Shown piece by piece: positions 1-8,911 of a stretch of 64,000 nt of DNA. The first letter of the stretch is position 1, and each line of letters starts with the position of its first letter. The notes under the pieces are model-generated. The model was not told where the DNA came from. It did not search any database and was given only the letters and a program-made list of their open reading frames with translations. Position numbers and translations under genes: made by a program. The stretch is from Limnocylindrus sp040397235 (GTDB taxonomy: Bacteria > Chloroflexota > Limnocylindria > Limnocylindrales > Limnocylindraceae): positions 248,001 to 312,000 of the forward strand of contig JBBAWH010000001.1 in assembly GCA_040397235.1 (NCBI GenBank). Reading direction: 5' to 3'.

Positions 1-719
1 CGCGCGGCGTCTTCAAACGCTTCGCGCTCGGCGGCAGACTCCATGCGTGTGGTGAGCATGGTGATGGCGGCGCGGGAGCGACCACCGAGGAAGAGTTGCA
101 CCCCGTCAATCTCACGCTGGTAGTCGGCCACCGGGATGTTGCCGAGGCAGGGGCCCTGGCAGCGCTTCAAGTCATAGAGGAGACAGGGGCGCTCTAGTGC
201 GCGCTCCATCGGCTTGATTGAGATCTCGCAGGTGCGAAATTGAAAGAGGCGCTTGATCGCCTCCATGGCAGCATTCACCGAACCGGGTGTGGTGTATGGG
301 CCGAAGTAGCGTGAGCCATCGCGCACGAGTCGCCGAGTGCGCTCCACACGTGGATACGGATCTGCCGTGACGCGAATGTAGGGGTAGCTGCGATCGTCAC
401 GAAGACGGATGTTGTACTTGGGGAGATGCCGCCGCACGAGTGTGGCCTCGAGGAGGAGCGCCTCCTTCGTGGAGTCGGTGACCGTCCAGTCAAGTGTGGC
501 AACCTCTGCAATCGCATCGCGAATGCGGTGTGCGCCTGGCTCCCCACCCGCCTGCCAGTAGCTGCGAACGCGTTTGGTGAGGTGCGTCGCCTTGCCGACG
601 TAGATGATCTTTCCTGCACTATCCGAGAAGAGGTAGACACCGGGCGCGTCAGGGAGAACCTTGAGCGCCGCCGCGATTGCGTCGGGGACGCTTGGCGCCG
701 GGAGCCGCTCAGGCGCCAT
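1..719 (-). CDS. uvrC: UvrABC excinuclease subunit C, N-terminal part (cut by window edge)
   Basis: UvrC is the nuclease of nucleotide-excision repair that incises on both sides of a UvrB-bound lesion. Translation from the ATG at 719 gives about 239 codons before the window ends, roughly the first 40% of a typical UvrC. The GIY-YIG nuclease domain is visible in its GVY (residues 27-29) ... YVG (40-42) form, followed by the RYFGPY block and a Cys-containing RPCLLYDLKRCQGPC segment near residues 170-186, both usual in UvrC. The start overlaps the stop of the preceding small gene by 11 bases, so translation is probably coupled. It follows uvrB and uvrA, so all three excinuclease subunits lie in one run. 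Identity is secure; the C-terminal RNase H-like and HhH domains lie outside the window. Confidence 0.95.
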   Translation of the reverse strand, partial: MAPERLPAPSVPDAIAAALKVLPDAPGVYLFSDSAGKIIYVGKATHLTKRVRSYWQAGGEPGAHRIRDAIAEVATLDWTVTDSTKEALLLEATLVRRHLPKYNIRLRDDRSYPYIRVTADPYPRVERTRRLVRDGSRYFGPYTTPGSVNAAMEAIKRLFQFRTCEISIKPMERALERPCLLYDLKRCQGPCLGNIPVADYQREIDGVQLFLGGRSRAAITMLTTRMESAAEREAFEDAA

Positions 720-1056
720 CACGCGCCCCAGTACGACCACGGAGTGCCTCGCGGCGATTCAGGATGCGCAGGATCTCGTCGAGCGCCTCGCGGAGCTCGA
801 TCACCGCCTCACCAGAGGCGATATCGGCAAGGCCATTCCCTGGCCCAAGGGCGGCGCGGACGGCCACAACACCCTTGCGCAGCGCTGCTCCGTGGGCGTC
901 GCGGAGCTGCGTCGTCCAGGCGCGGTACGGCAGGAATCTGGCTCGGGCGCGTTCGTCACTCAGCTCATCAAGGATTCGCTCAAGGAGTTGCGCCGCGCGC
1001 AGTCCGGCTTGGTCGAGTGCTGGATCGGCATGTCGAGGGAGGTGCGCCTCAGCCAT
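709..1056 (-). CDS. small protein of unknown function between uvrA and uvrC
   Basis: A 115-residue protein that I do not recognise. It starts with ATG two bases after the uvrA stop, with a GGAG ribosome site inside the uvrA 3' end, and its stop overlaps the uvrC start. This packing, and GC-rich third positions matching the neighbours, support a real gene. The protein is mostly helical in appearance, rich in Leu, Arg, Glu and Ala, with no signal peptide, membrane segment or Cys. Two amphipathic stretches are visible: near residues 15-40 (GLRAAQLLERILDEL) and 80-105 (EAVIELREALDEILRIL). Its position suggests a repair accessory role, but that is inference from context only. Confidence 0.7.
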   Translation of the reverse strand: MAEAHLPRHADPALDQAGLRAAQLLERILDELSDERARARFLPYRAWTTQLRDAHGAALRKGVVAVRAALGPGNGLADIASGEAVIELREALDEILRILNRREALRGRTGARDGA

Positions 1057-1058
1057 CG

Positions 1059-3968
1059 CTACTCCAGCGAGTGGATCGGCTCGCCCTTCAGCGCAAGGGC
1101 GAGATAGCGACCGGTATGGCTGCGCTTCACCTTTACAACCTGCTCAGGCGTCCCCTCTGCGATGAGTTCGCCACCGCGGCTTCCGCCGTCGGGTCCAAGA
1201 TCGATCACCCAGTCTGCGGTCTTGATCACATCAAGGTTGTGCTCGATCACGATGACGCTGTTGCCGCCATCAACAAGTCGATGCAGAACATGCAGCAGGC
1301 GATCGACATCGGCGAAGTGCAGCCCCGTGGTTGGCTCGTCGAGGATGTACATCGTGCGGCCGGTTGAGCGACGGGCTAACTCTGTGGCGAGCTTGACCCG
1401 CTGCGCCTCGCCGCCCGAGAGCGTCGTTGCCGACTGCCCGAGGCGGAGATAGCCGAGGCCCACCTCGCTCAGCGTCTTGAGGCGATTACGAATCGCGGGC
1501 ACTGCGAAGAAGCGCTCGAGCGCATCCTCCACCTGCAGCTCCAGCACATCGGCAATCGTCATCCCCTTCCAGGTCACCTCGAGCGCCTCGCGGTTGTAGC
1601 GCTTCCCCTGGCACGTTTCGCAGGGCACGTACACGTCGGGGAGGAACTGCATCTCAATCTGCAAGATGCCGTCGCCAGAACAGGTCTCGCAGCGGCCACC
1701 CTTGACGTTGAAGGAGAAGCGGCCGGCCGCATAGCCGCGGAGGCGTGCCTCTTGCGTGGCGGCGAAGAGCTCGCGGATCGGCGTGAAGAGACCGACGTAG
1801 GTGGCAGGATTCGAGCGCGGCGTACGGCCGATTGGGCTCTGGTCAATCTCAATCACCTTGTCGATCTCGTCGAGGCCCGTGATCCTATCGTGCGCCCCTG
1901 GTCGCTCTTTCGCGCCGTGCAACCTGCGCGCGAGCGCCTTCTGCAGGATGTCGGTGACGAGGGTGCTCTTGCCGCTCCCCGAGACGCCCGTCACGGCAAC
2001 GAATTCGCCGAGCGGGAAGGCGACGTCGATCTCGCGCAGGTTGTGCTCCCGCGCCCCCTTGACCGTGATCGCCTTGCCACTCCCCTTGCGGCGCGTCTTC
2101 GGCACCACCACCGAGCGGTCACCACGAAGGTAGGCGCCAGTAATGGAGTCCTTCGCTTCAAGGAGCTCCTTGAATGTGCCGTTGGAAATCAAGCGACCGC
2201 CATGTTCGCCTGCGCCGGGTCCAATATCTACGACCCAGTCGGCCGTACGAATCGTCTCTTCGTCATGCTCAACCACCAGCACCGTATTGCCGAGGTCGCG
2301 CAGCCGAATCAGCGTGGCGATCAGGCGAGCGTTATCACGCTGGTGCAGGCCGATCGATGGCTCATCAAGGATGTAGAGGACGCCGACCAACCGTGACCCG
2401 ATCTGCGTTGCCAGGCGAATGCGCTGTGCCTCGCCGCCCGAGAGCGTGGTAGCAGAGCGATCAACGGTGAGATAGTCGAGGCCAACGTCAACGAGGAAGC
2501 CGGCGCGCTCACTGATCTCCTTAATCACCGCCTTGGCGATCGTGCGTTCGCGCTCACCGAGCGCTTTGGAGAGGGTGTTGATCCACGGCACCAGCTCGCC
2601 GATCGGCATGGAGGCTACTTCAGCAATATTGCGCCCGTCCACGCGTACGGCGAGGATCTCAGGCTTCAGGCGGCGACCCTTGCAGTCGGGGCAGGGCCTA
2701 CTCACCATGTAGCGCTCAATCTCTACGCGCACCAACTCTGATTCCGTCTCTTTGTGTCGGCGCTCAAGGTTCGCGATGATCCCCTCAAAGGCAGCCTTAT
2801 AGGTATTGCTGTAACTCGAGTTCTCGTAGGTCACCGTGTAGCGATCCTCACGCTCGGCGTGCAGCAGGTAGTCGAGTGCACCCTTCGGGAGATCGCCCAG
2901 CGGCGTCTTGGGATTCCACTTGTTCGCCTTCATCGCTGCAGTGACCACTTTCAAGTACCAGCTCCCCTCTGGTGAGCGGGACCACGGGATCAAGCCGCCG
3001 GTGAGCACCGACTTCTCTGGATCAATCACGCGCTCCTCGTCGACCTCAAGGCGGAAGCCGAGCCCGGTGCAGGTTTCGCAGGCGCCGTGCGGGGAGTTAA
3101 AGCTGAACGAACGCGGCTGCAGGTCGTCGATCACCGTACCGTCGTAGGCGCAGCCGAGCTTCTCGCTGAAGAGTCGCTCTTCAAAGGCTGGCTTCTCTTT
3201 CTCGGCTGGGGCGGGGGCAACAATGGCGAGTCCCTCTCCCAGTTTGATCGCCGTCTCTACAGAGTCGGCGAGTCGGCTGCGATCAGGGATCGGCAGAGGC
3301 TTCCCCTTCTCATCCACGGGATGCTGGACAACAAAGCGATCGACGATGACTTCAATGGAGTGGCGCTTCTTCTTGTCGAGCTTCGGCAGATCATCGGCAC
3401 TGAGATCGTACTGGACGCCATCAACGCGCACGCGGCTGAATCCGGACTTTCGCGCCGCCTCATACATGCGCTCCCCCTCGCTCTTGCGATCGCGAAGGAG
3501 TGGGCCAAGCACGAGGATGCGTGTGCCGTCAGGGAGCTTGAGGATCTCTTCAACGATCTGGTCGAGCGAGACGCGACTGATCGGACGGTCGCACTTTGGG
3601 CAGTGCGGGGTTCCGGCACGCGCGTAGAGGAGTCGAAAGTGGTCCCAGATCTCGGTGATCGTGCCGACGGTCGAACGCGGATTGCGCGACGACCCCTTCT
3701 GGTCAATAGAGATGGCTGGCGAGAGGCCATCAATGGAATCGACGTCGGGCTTCTCCATCTGCCCAAGGAACTGGCGTGCGTAGGCGGAGAGGCTCTCGAC
3801 GTAGCGGCGCTGACCTTCGGCGTAGATCGTGTCGAAGGCGAGGCTCGACTTACCCGAGCCAGAGATGCCGGTGACAACGACGAGCTGGTCCCGTGGAATG
3901 TCGAGGTCGATTCCCTTGAGGTTGTGCTCGCGGGCGCCGCGAACGGAGATCTTGTTCTGTCCCACCAC
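1059..3968 (-). CDS. uvrA: UvrABC excinuclease subunit A (ATPase, damage sensor)
   Basis: UvrA dimerises, recognises DNA damage and loads UvrB. The 969-residue length is normal. Two ABC ATPase modules are present: Walker A GISGSGKSS at 34-42 and GVSGSGKST near 661-669, with signature motifs LSGGEAQRIRLA (~507) and LSGGEAQRVKLA (~849). The C-terminal zinc module is intact (CETC ... CETC, ~757-785). In the first zinc module the leading CxxC is degenerate (CAYD), while the second half (CETC) is kept; degenerate forms are also seen in other GC-rich bacteria. The start is GTG at 3968, sharing one base with the uvrB stop; the next codon is also GTG and could be used instead. It is co-oriented and coupled with uvrB upstream and the small gene plus uvrC downstream. 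Confidence 0.97.
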   Translation of the reverse strand: MVGQNKISVRGAREHNLKGIDLDIPRDQLVVVTGISGSGKSSLAFDTIYAEGQRRYVESLSAYARQFLGQMEKPDVDSIDGLSPAISIDQKGSSRNPRSTVGTITEIWDHFRLLYARAGTPHCPKCDRPISRVSLDQIVEEILKLPDGTRILVLGPLLRDRKSEGERMYEAARKSGFSRVRVDGVQYDLSADDLPKLDKKKRHSIEVIVDRFVVQHPVDEKGKPLPIPDRSRLADSVETAIKLGEGLAIVAPAPAEKEKPAFEERLFSEKLGCAYDGTVIDDLQPRSFSFNSPHGACETCTGLGFRLEVDEERVIDPEKSVLTGGLIPWSRSPEGSWYLKVVTAAMKANKWNPKTPLGDLPKGALDYLLHAEREDRYTVTYENSSYSNTYKAAFEGIIANLERRHKETESELVRVEIERYMVSRPCPDCKGRRLKPEILAVRVDGRNIAEVASMPIGELVPWINTLSKALGERERTIAKAVIKEISERAGFLVDVGLDYLTVDRSATTLSGGEAQRIRLATQIGSRLVGVLYILDEPSIGLHQRDNARLIATLIRLRDLGNTVLVVEHDEETIRTADWVVDIGPGAGEHGGRLISNGTFKELLEAKDSITGAYLRGDRSVVVPKTRRKGSGKAITVKGAREHNLREIDVAFPLGEFVAVTGVSGSGKSTLVTDILQKALARRLHGAKERPGAHDRITGLDEIDKVIEIDQSPIGRTPRSNPATYVGLFTPIRELFAATQEARLRGYAAGRFSFNVKGGRCETCSGDGILQIEMQFLPDVYVPCETCQGKRYNREALEVTWKGMTIADVLELQVEDALERFFAVPAIRNRLKTLSEVGLGYLRLGQSATTLSGGEAQRVKLATELARRSTGRTMYILDEPTTGLHFADVDRLLHVLHRLVDGGNSVIVIEHNLDVIKTADWVIDLGPDGGSRGGELIAEGTPEQVVKVKRSHTGRYLALALKGEPIHSLE

Positions 3969-6322
3969 TACCCCCTTCGCTTCGGCCGCTCGCCGCGGCG
4001 CTTGATCACATTCGGCGTCACGCTTGGATCCCAGGTGCGGCGACGTACGGGCGCCTCCGTCACTGGGGCCGAGCCCGCATCGGGGATCGTACCCGTCTCC
4101 TCCTCATGCTCGTCACGGAGCCCTGGGAGCCAGTCGGCGGCTGTATCGAGCGCCGGGGCGAGGAGTGTGCGGGCGGCGGCGCCGATCCCCTGCGCGGCTG
4201 TCTTTGCGGGACCAGTTCGGCGGCCTCCACCCTGTGCTTCGCGAGCCGCACGCTCTGCTGCGCGCTCAATCGCCGTCGCCGCATCCTCCTCGAGCACCGA
4301 GGTTCGGAGCATACGGATCTCATCGCGAATGGCCGCCGCGCGCTCAAACTCGAGTGCCTTGGAGGCGATCTGCATCTGCGCCTCGAGTTGCTTCACGAGC
4401 TTCTCGATCTCGCTGCGTCCAACCTCACTCAAGGCACCGCCGCGCTTCCCGCCGGCATAGGTGTCCGCCTTTTCGGCAACGCTCTTGAGCCGATCGTTTA
4501 GGTCACGGATCGGCTTCGAGATGGTGGTGGCGGTGATGCCGTGATCGATATTCCACTGCTCCTGGATCGCGCGTCGTCGATCCGTCTCAGAGATCGCCAC
4601 CTTCATGGACTCGGTCATCTTGTCGGCGTAGAAGACGACCTCGCCCCCCGTATTGCGCGCCGCGCGTCCAACCGTTTGGATGAGTGCCCACGCTGAACGC
4701 AGGAAGCCCTCCTTGTCGGCATCGAGAATCGCCACCAGCGTCACCTCAGGAAGGTCGATCCCCTCGCGGAGCAGGTTGATCCCCACGATCACGTCGAAGA
4801 CGCCGAGGCGCAGGTCGCGCAGGATCTCGATGCGCTCGAGCGTGTCGATCTCGCTATGGAGGTAGCGCACACGGATCCCCGCCTCTTCAAGGTACGACGA
4901 GAGCTCTTCGGCCATACGCTTCGTGAGTGTCGTAACGATCACGCGCTCCTTCTTCTTCACGCGACCTTGGATGCGCTCGAGGAGATCGTCAATCTGCCCC
5001 TTCGTCGGGAGCACGGTGATGTGAGGGTCGACCACCCCTGTTGGGCGGATCAGCTGTTGCACCACCTTGTCTGCTCGTTCTCGTTCATAGCTGCCAGGCG
5101 TTGCCGACACATAGATTGCCTGTCGCACGCTCGTCTCGAACTCCTCAAAGGTGAGTGGTCGATTGTCGAGCGCACTCGGCAGTCGGAAGCCGAAGTCGAC
5201 GAGGATCTCTTTTCGCGAGCGGTCGTTCTTGTACATGCCCACGACCTGCGGGATGCTCATGTGGCTCTCATCAACGACGAGGAGCCAATCGGCTGGGAAG
5301 TAGTCGAGCAGCGTCCATGGTCGGGAGCCGGGCTCACGGCGCGAGAGGTGGCGCGAATAGTTCTCGATCCCTGAACAGAAGCCAACCTCGCGCATCATCT
5401 CCAAGTCGAAGGTGGTGCGCTGGCGCAGGCGTGCAGCCTCGAGGACCTTCCCGGTCGCCTCTAGCTCGCGACAACGCCCCTCCATCTCCACCTCAATGTC
5501 GCGAATTGCCTCGGAGAGCTTCGCCGCTGGCGTCACATAGTGAGTAGCCGGATAGATCGTCATCTCGTTCCGCTCTGCAAGGATCTCCCCCGTCAGCGGA
5601 TCCACTTCGGCGATTCGTTCTACCTCGTCACCGAAGAACTCCACACGCAGGATTGTCTCCTCGCCAGCGGGCTGCACCTCGAGCGTGTCGCCGCGCACAC
5701 GGAACTTGGCGCGGCCGAGGGTGGCATCGTTGCGCTGGTACTGCAGGTCGACGAGGTGGCGCAGGATGGCATCGCGGCGATACTTCCCCGACTTGCGCAC
5801 CTTGAGCACGGTTGCGCCGTAGTCGACCGGCGCGCCAAGACCGTAGATGCAGGAGACCGACGCCACGATGATCGTGTCGCGACGCTCAAAGAGCGCCTTA
5901 GTAGCGGCGTGTCGCAGCTGGTCAATCTCATCATTGCGACTGGAGTCTTTCTCGATGTAGGTGTCTGATCGTGGGAGGTAGGCCTCCGGTTGGTAGTAGT
6001 CGAAATAGGAGACGAAGTATTCAACAGCGTTCTCGGGAAAGAACCCCTTCAGCTCGGCATAGAGCTGGGCGGCGAGCGTCTTGTTATGCGCAAGGACGAG
6101 CGTTGGCCGCTGCACCTGCTGAATCACGTTGGCAATGGTGAAGGTCTTCCCTGTTCCTGTTGCTCCGAGGAGGACCTGGTGATGGAGTCCATCGGTGAGC
6201 CCTTGGACGAGCTCGGTGATGGCGGTTGGCTGGTCACCTGTTGGGACGAAGTCGGAGCGCAAGGCGAAGGGGCGCCCCGCGGAGGGGGCCAGTTCAGCCG
6301 TGGGTTCAGTCGATGGATTCAC
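3968..6322 (-). CDS. uvrB: UvrABC excinuclease subunit B (helicase-like)
   Basis: UvrB is the DNA-loading helicase-fold subunit that verifies damage and recruits UvrC. The frame stays open to 6481, but the first ~53 codons lie inside coaE. The GTG at 6322, overlapping the coaE stop by 17 bases, leaves a short leader before the conserved FxLRSDFxPTGDQPxAI block, giving 784 residues. Walker A GATGTGKT is at 53-60; the beta-hairpin region (YYQPEAY), the DEAD-like DESH and helicase motif VGRAAR follow. The UVR domain that contacts UvrC is near 634-671 (ALEFERAAAIRDEI). About 113 further residues follow it, where most UvrB proteins end within some 20. That tail is Ala/Arg/Glu/Pro-rich with a very basic end (KRRGERPKRRG). 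Confidence 0.96.
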   Translation of the reverse strand: MNPSTEPTAELAPSAGRPFALRSDFVPTGDQPTAITELVQGLTDGLHHQVLLGATGTGKTFTIANVIQQVQRPTLVLAHNKTLAAQLYAELKGFFPENAVEYFVSYFDYYQPEAYLPRSDTYIEKDSSRNDEIDQLRHAATKALFERRDTIIVASVSCIYGLGAPVDYGATVLKVRKSGKYRRDAILRHLVDLQYQRNDATLGRAKFRVRGDTLEVQPAGEETILRVEFFGDEVERIAEVDPLTGEILAERNEMTIYPATHYVTPAAKLSEAIRDIEVEMEGRCRELEATGKVLEAARLRQRTTFDLEMMREVGFCSGIENYSRHLSRREPGSRPWTLLDYFPADWLLVVDESHMSIPQVVGMYKNDRSRKEILVDFGFRLPSALDNRPLTFEEFETSVRQAIYVSATPGSYERERADKVVQQLIRPTGVVDPHITVLPTKGQIDDLLERIQGRVKKKERVIVTTLTKRMAEELSSYLEEAGIRVRYLHSEIDTLERIEILRDLRLGVFDVIVGINLLREGIDLPEVTLVAILDADKEGFLRSAWALIQTVGRAARNTGGEVVFYADKMTESMKVAISETDRRRAIQEQWNIDHGITATTISKPIRDLNDRLKSVAEKADTYAGGKRGGALSEVGRSEIEKLVKQLEAQMQIASKALEFERAAAIRDEIRMLRTSVLEEDAATAIERAAERAAREAQGGGRRTGPAKTAAQGIGAAARTLLAPALDTAADWLPGLRDEHEEETGTIPDAGSAPVTEAPVRRRTWDPSVTPNVIKRRGERPKRRG

Positions 6323-6953
6323 CCTGCAAGCATAGGCGGCGAAGCACGAGGCTCGCCGCACGCACGGTCTCAGGCAGCGGGCCACTCCCGTCAATCGGAG
6401 CCGCCCCGATCCCCGCCATCTCCGCAGGGATCCCCGCCTGTGCGGCGTTGCGCACCTGGAACTCATCCACGCTGCCGCCACGGGTCACGAAGCGGTCGCG
6501 GCGGACTCCCTCGTCAGCCTGAAGGAAGAGAACGCCGTCGAGCTCCTCGGCAAGCCCAGAGCGCCCGAGCGCGATCGCCTCAACGAGCAAGAGGCGGACC
6601 CCCCGTGCCTGCGCATCTCGACTCGCCTCACTGATCGCTTGGCGTACGACCGGCCACTGCAACTCCTCAATGCGGGCCATCACGAACGGGTCGGCAAACG
6701 CCCGTGCCGCAAGGAGCTTGGTGTCGAGGCTCCCGTCAGCATGGCGCGCACCTGGCACGGCCGCGAGGATGGCGTCGCGAAGTGGCGCATCGGACGAACG
6801 TGCTGCGTGCAGGAGTGCATCCGCATCGACGTGCTCCACAGCGCCGCCAATAGCCTCCTGCAACTCATCGCTCGCGACAAGCGCTGCGGCGAGACTGCTC
6901 TTCCCTGACGCAAGAAGGCCACCGAGGCCAACGCGGACGAGTCGACCACTCAC
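6306..6953 (-). CDS. coaE: dephospho-CoA kinase
   Basis: CoaE carries out the last step of coenzyme A synthesis, phosphorylating the 3'-OH of dephospho-CoA with ATP. The start is the GTG at 6953, whose TGA overlap with the ABC-F stop (GTGA) indicates coupling; the frame is open further upstream but only inside the preceding gene. The product is 215 residues, a little longer than usual. It shows the P-loop GGLLASGKS at 11-19 and the HVDADALLH segment typical of the acceptor site. The LVEAIALGRSGL stretch corresponds to the Walker-B-like region of CoaE. The family is divergent here (GGLLASGKS instead of the common GGIGSGKS), so assignment rests on P-loop, length and the mutM/polA neighbourhood. 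Confidence 0.8.
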   Translation of the reverse strand: MSGRLVRVGLGGLLASGKSSLAAALVASDELQEAIGGAVEHVDADALLHAARSSDAPLRDAILAAVPGARHADGSLDTKLLAARAFADPFVMARIEELQWPVVRQAISEASRDAQARGVRLLLVEAIALGRSGLAEELDGVLFLQADEGVRRDRFVTRGGSVDEFQVRNAAQAGIPAEMAGIGAAPIDGSGPLPETVRAASLVLRRLCLQGESID

Positions 6954-8911
6954 TTCGCCACCTCCCCCTCGAGAGCGAGCCACGCCTCTTCGGCCCCTTG
7001 AAGCGCCGCCGTAACATCGGCTAGCTCGCTCGCCACCTTTGCTAGTTCGGTATACGAGGCGAGGACGTTCGGGTCAAGCATCGCGAGCTCCAGGTGTCCC
7101 TTCCGCAGTCCATGTCGCTCGAGGTCAGACTCAATCGCAGCGCGACGACGGCGCGCCTGCTCCTTGCTGAGCCGCTCCGGCTTCGGCGCCTCACTCTTTT
7201 TCGGGGCGGGCGCGGCAACCTTCGGCTGAGGCTTGGTGAGAAGGGTCTGATGTGTCGTGAGGGCGCCTGGCGCACCGAGTCGTCCCGCAACAAGGGCATC
7301 GGCGCTCCTCGTGCTCCAACCCGCGGCGACCGCCTCTCGCCACGCGGTGTAGCCACCGTCGAAGGCGGCGACGACGCCATCTTCAACGACCCAGAGCGAT
7401 GTGCAGATGCGCTCAAGGAGTCGACGATCGTGACTTACAACAAGGAGTGTTCGCTCGCCATCAAGAAGGAATCGCTCGAGCGATTCGCAAGCATCAATGT
7501 CGAGGTGGTTCGTCGGCTCGTCGAGCAGGAGCAGGTTTGCAGGCATGAGACCAAGAATGGCGAGCTCTAGCCGACTGCGCTCACCGCCAGAGAGCACCGC
7601 GACCTCCTTCCCCACCGCATCACCGCGGAAGAGGAACTTCGCGAGATGTGCCCGCGCTTCAGAAACTTCAACAGGTACGGCGGCACGCAGCGCTTCAAGC
7701 ACCGTAGCGCCATGGAGTCCTGCGGCGCGGACCTGGGCGAGATACCCAGGCACCACGCCACCGACAATCTCCACGTTTCCGTCGAGGGCTGGGAGGAGGC
7801 CAGCGATGGTCTTTAGCAGCGTTGATTTTCCAGCGCCGTTGGGGCCCACGATTCCGACGCGCTCGCCGCGGCGGAGGGCGAGGCTGCGCGCACGGGTGAT
7901 CTCAACCTGCGCCGGCTCTCGATACCCGATGGACGCCTCGCTAAGCCGCAGCGGCTCTGCAGGACCACGCCCGGCTCCTTCCGCTGCAATTGAAAGCGAG
8001 ATCGCCTTGCGCTCACGAACGACCGGTTCGATTGCAGCGAGACGGCGCTCATGCTCGTGCATCTTTGCGTACTTGCGATGGCTTCGATACGTCTGAATCA
8101 GCTCACGCTCGCGCGCGATCTCCTTCTCGCGACGATCTGCGTCGCGCTCGTCACCCTCATCCGCTGCACCACGCTGCTTCGAATAGGCGCTGTAGTCCCC
8201 ACGGAAGCGCGTCACATGACGGGCGCGGACCTCCCAGACTCGATTGATGACAGCATCAAGGAAGGCGCGATCGTGGCTGGCGACAATGAGCGCGCCGTTG
8301 CGTGCGCGCAGCGCCCCCTCCAGCCACTCAATCGCCTGAATGTCGAGATGGTTGGTCGGCTCGTCGAGTAGAAGAAGGTCTGGATCTGCGATCACGAGTC
8401 GCGCCAGCGCGACGCGGGTCTGCTCCCCTCCGGAGAGGCGCGCAGGGGCCTCGTCGTGCCGTGCCGTTGGGAAGCCGAGCCCTCGTAGCGCCGCACCCAC
8501 CCGGTCTTCCAGGGCGTAGCCATCGGCGGCATCAAATTTTGTCCGCGCCTCGGCGTATTCGGTTGAGCCGGCACGACCATCAAGCTCCATATCGCGAAGT
8601 GCAGCGGCCAGGGAGACGATCTCGGAGGCGCCCCCGATCACGGCGTCAATGAGCGTTGGGGCGTTCAGCAGATCGGGGTCCTGCGCCGACTCTTGCGCGA
8701 GGAGGCTGATGCGTAAGCCCTTGGCATGCTGCACGCGACCCTGGTCGGGAGACTCAGACCCCGCGACCATCTTGAGGAGGGTCGTCTTCCCTGCCCCGTT
8801 CGGGCCAACCAGGCCGATGCGCTCCCCAGCGGCAACGCTCAGCGTCACCTCGTCGAGGATGACGGCGGCGCCGATCTCGCGACGGACATCGCTCAACGTG
8901 ATGATGCTCAT
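6950..8911 (-). CDS. ABC-F family ATPase (ribosome-associated type)
   Basis: A soluble 653-residue protein with two ABC ATPase domains and no membrane segment, the layout of ABC-F proteins (Uup/EttA/YdiF types) that act on ribosomes. The first Walker A, GPNGAGKTT, is at 36-44, with signature LSGGEQTRVALA and LLLLDEPTNHLD. The second Walker A, GPNGAGKST, is near 355-362 with LSGGERSRLELA and a second LLLDEPTNHLD. The inter-domain linker (~240-300) is highly charged (EKEIARERELIQTYR...), as expected for the P-site tRNA interaction motif. A charged C-terminal segment rich in Lys/Glu resembles the coiled-coil tail of Uup-type members. It overlaps mutM upstream and coaE downstream by 4 bases each. 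Which ABC-F subfamily it belongs to cannot be settled by eye. Confidence 0.9.
   Translation of the reverse strand: MSIITLSDVRREIGAAVILDEVTLSVAAGERIGLVGPNGAGKTTLLKMVAGSESPDQGRVQHAKGLRISLLAQESAQDPDLLNAPTLIDAVIGGASEIVSLAAALRDMELDGRAGSTEYAEARTKFDAADGYALEDRVGAALRGLGFPTARHDEAPARLSGGEQTRVALARLVIADPDLLLLDEPTNHLDIQAIEWLEGALRARNGALIVASHDRAFLDAVINRVWEVRARHVTRFRGDYSAYSKQRGAADEGDERDADRREKEIARERELIQTYRSHRKYAKMHEHERRLAAIEPVVRERKAISLSIAAEGAGRGPAEPLRLSEASIGYREPAQVEITRARSLALRRGERVGIVGPNGAGKSTLLKTIAGLLPALDGNVEIVGGVVPGYLAQVRAAGLHGATVLEALRAAVPVEVSEARAHLAKFLFRGDAVGKEVAVLSGGERSRLELAILGLMPANLLLLDEPTNHLDIDACESLERFLLDGERTLLVVSHDRRLLERICTSLWVVEDGVVAAFDGGYTAWREAVAAGWSTRSADALVAGRLGAPGALTTHQTLLTKPQPKVAAPAPKKSEAPKPERLSKEQARRRRAAIESDLERHGLRKGHLELAMLDPNVLASYTELAKVASELADVTAALQGAEEAWLALEGEVAK

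Noticed and set aside
3087..4460. Long plus-strand open frame of 457 codons over uvrA/uvrB
   Set aside because: It is antisense to conserved uvrA and uvrB codons and shows no domain; GC-rich genes create such shadow frames.
6323..6481. Longer N terminus for UvrB from the ATG at 6481
   Set aside because: These codons lie inside coaE and encode Cys/Arg-rich sequence unlike any UvrB; GTG at 6322 fits the family start.
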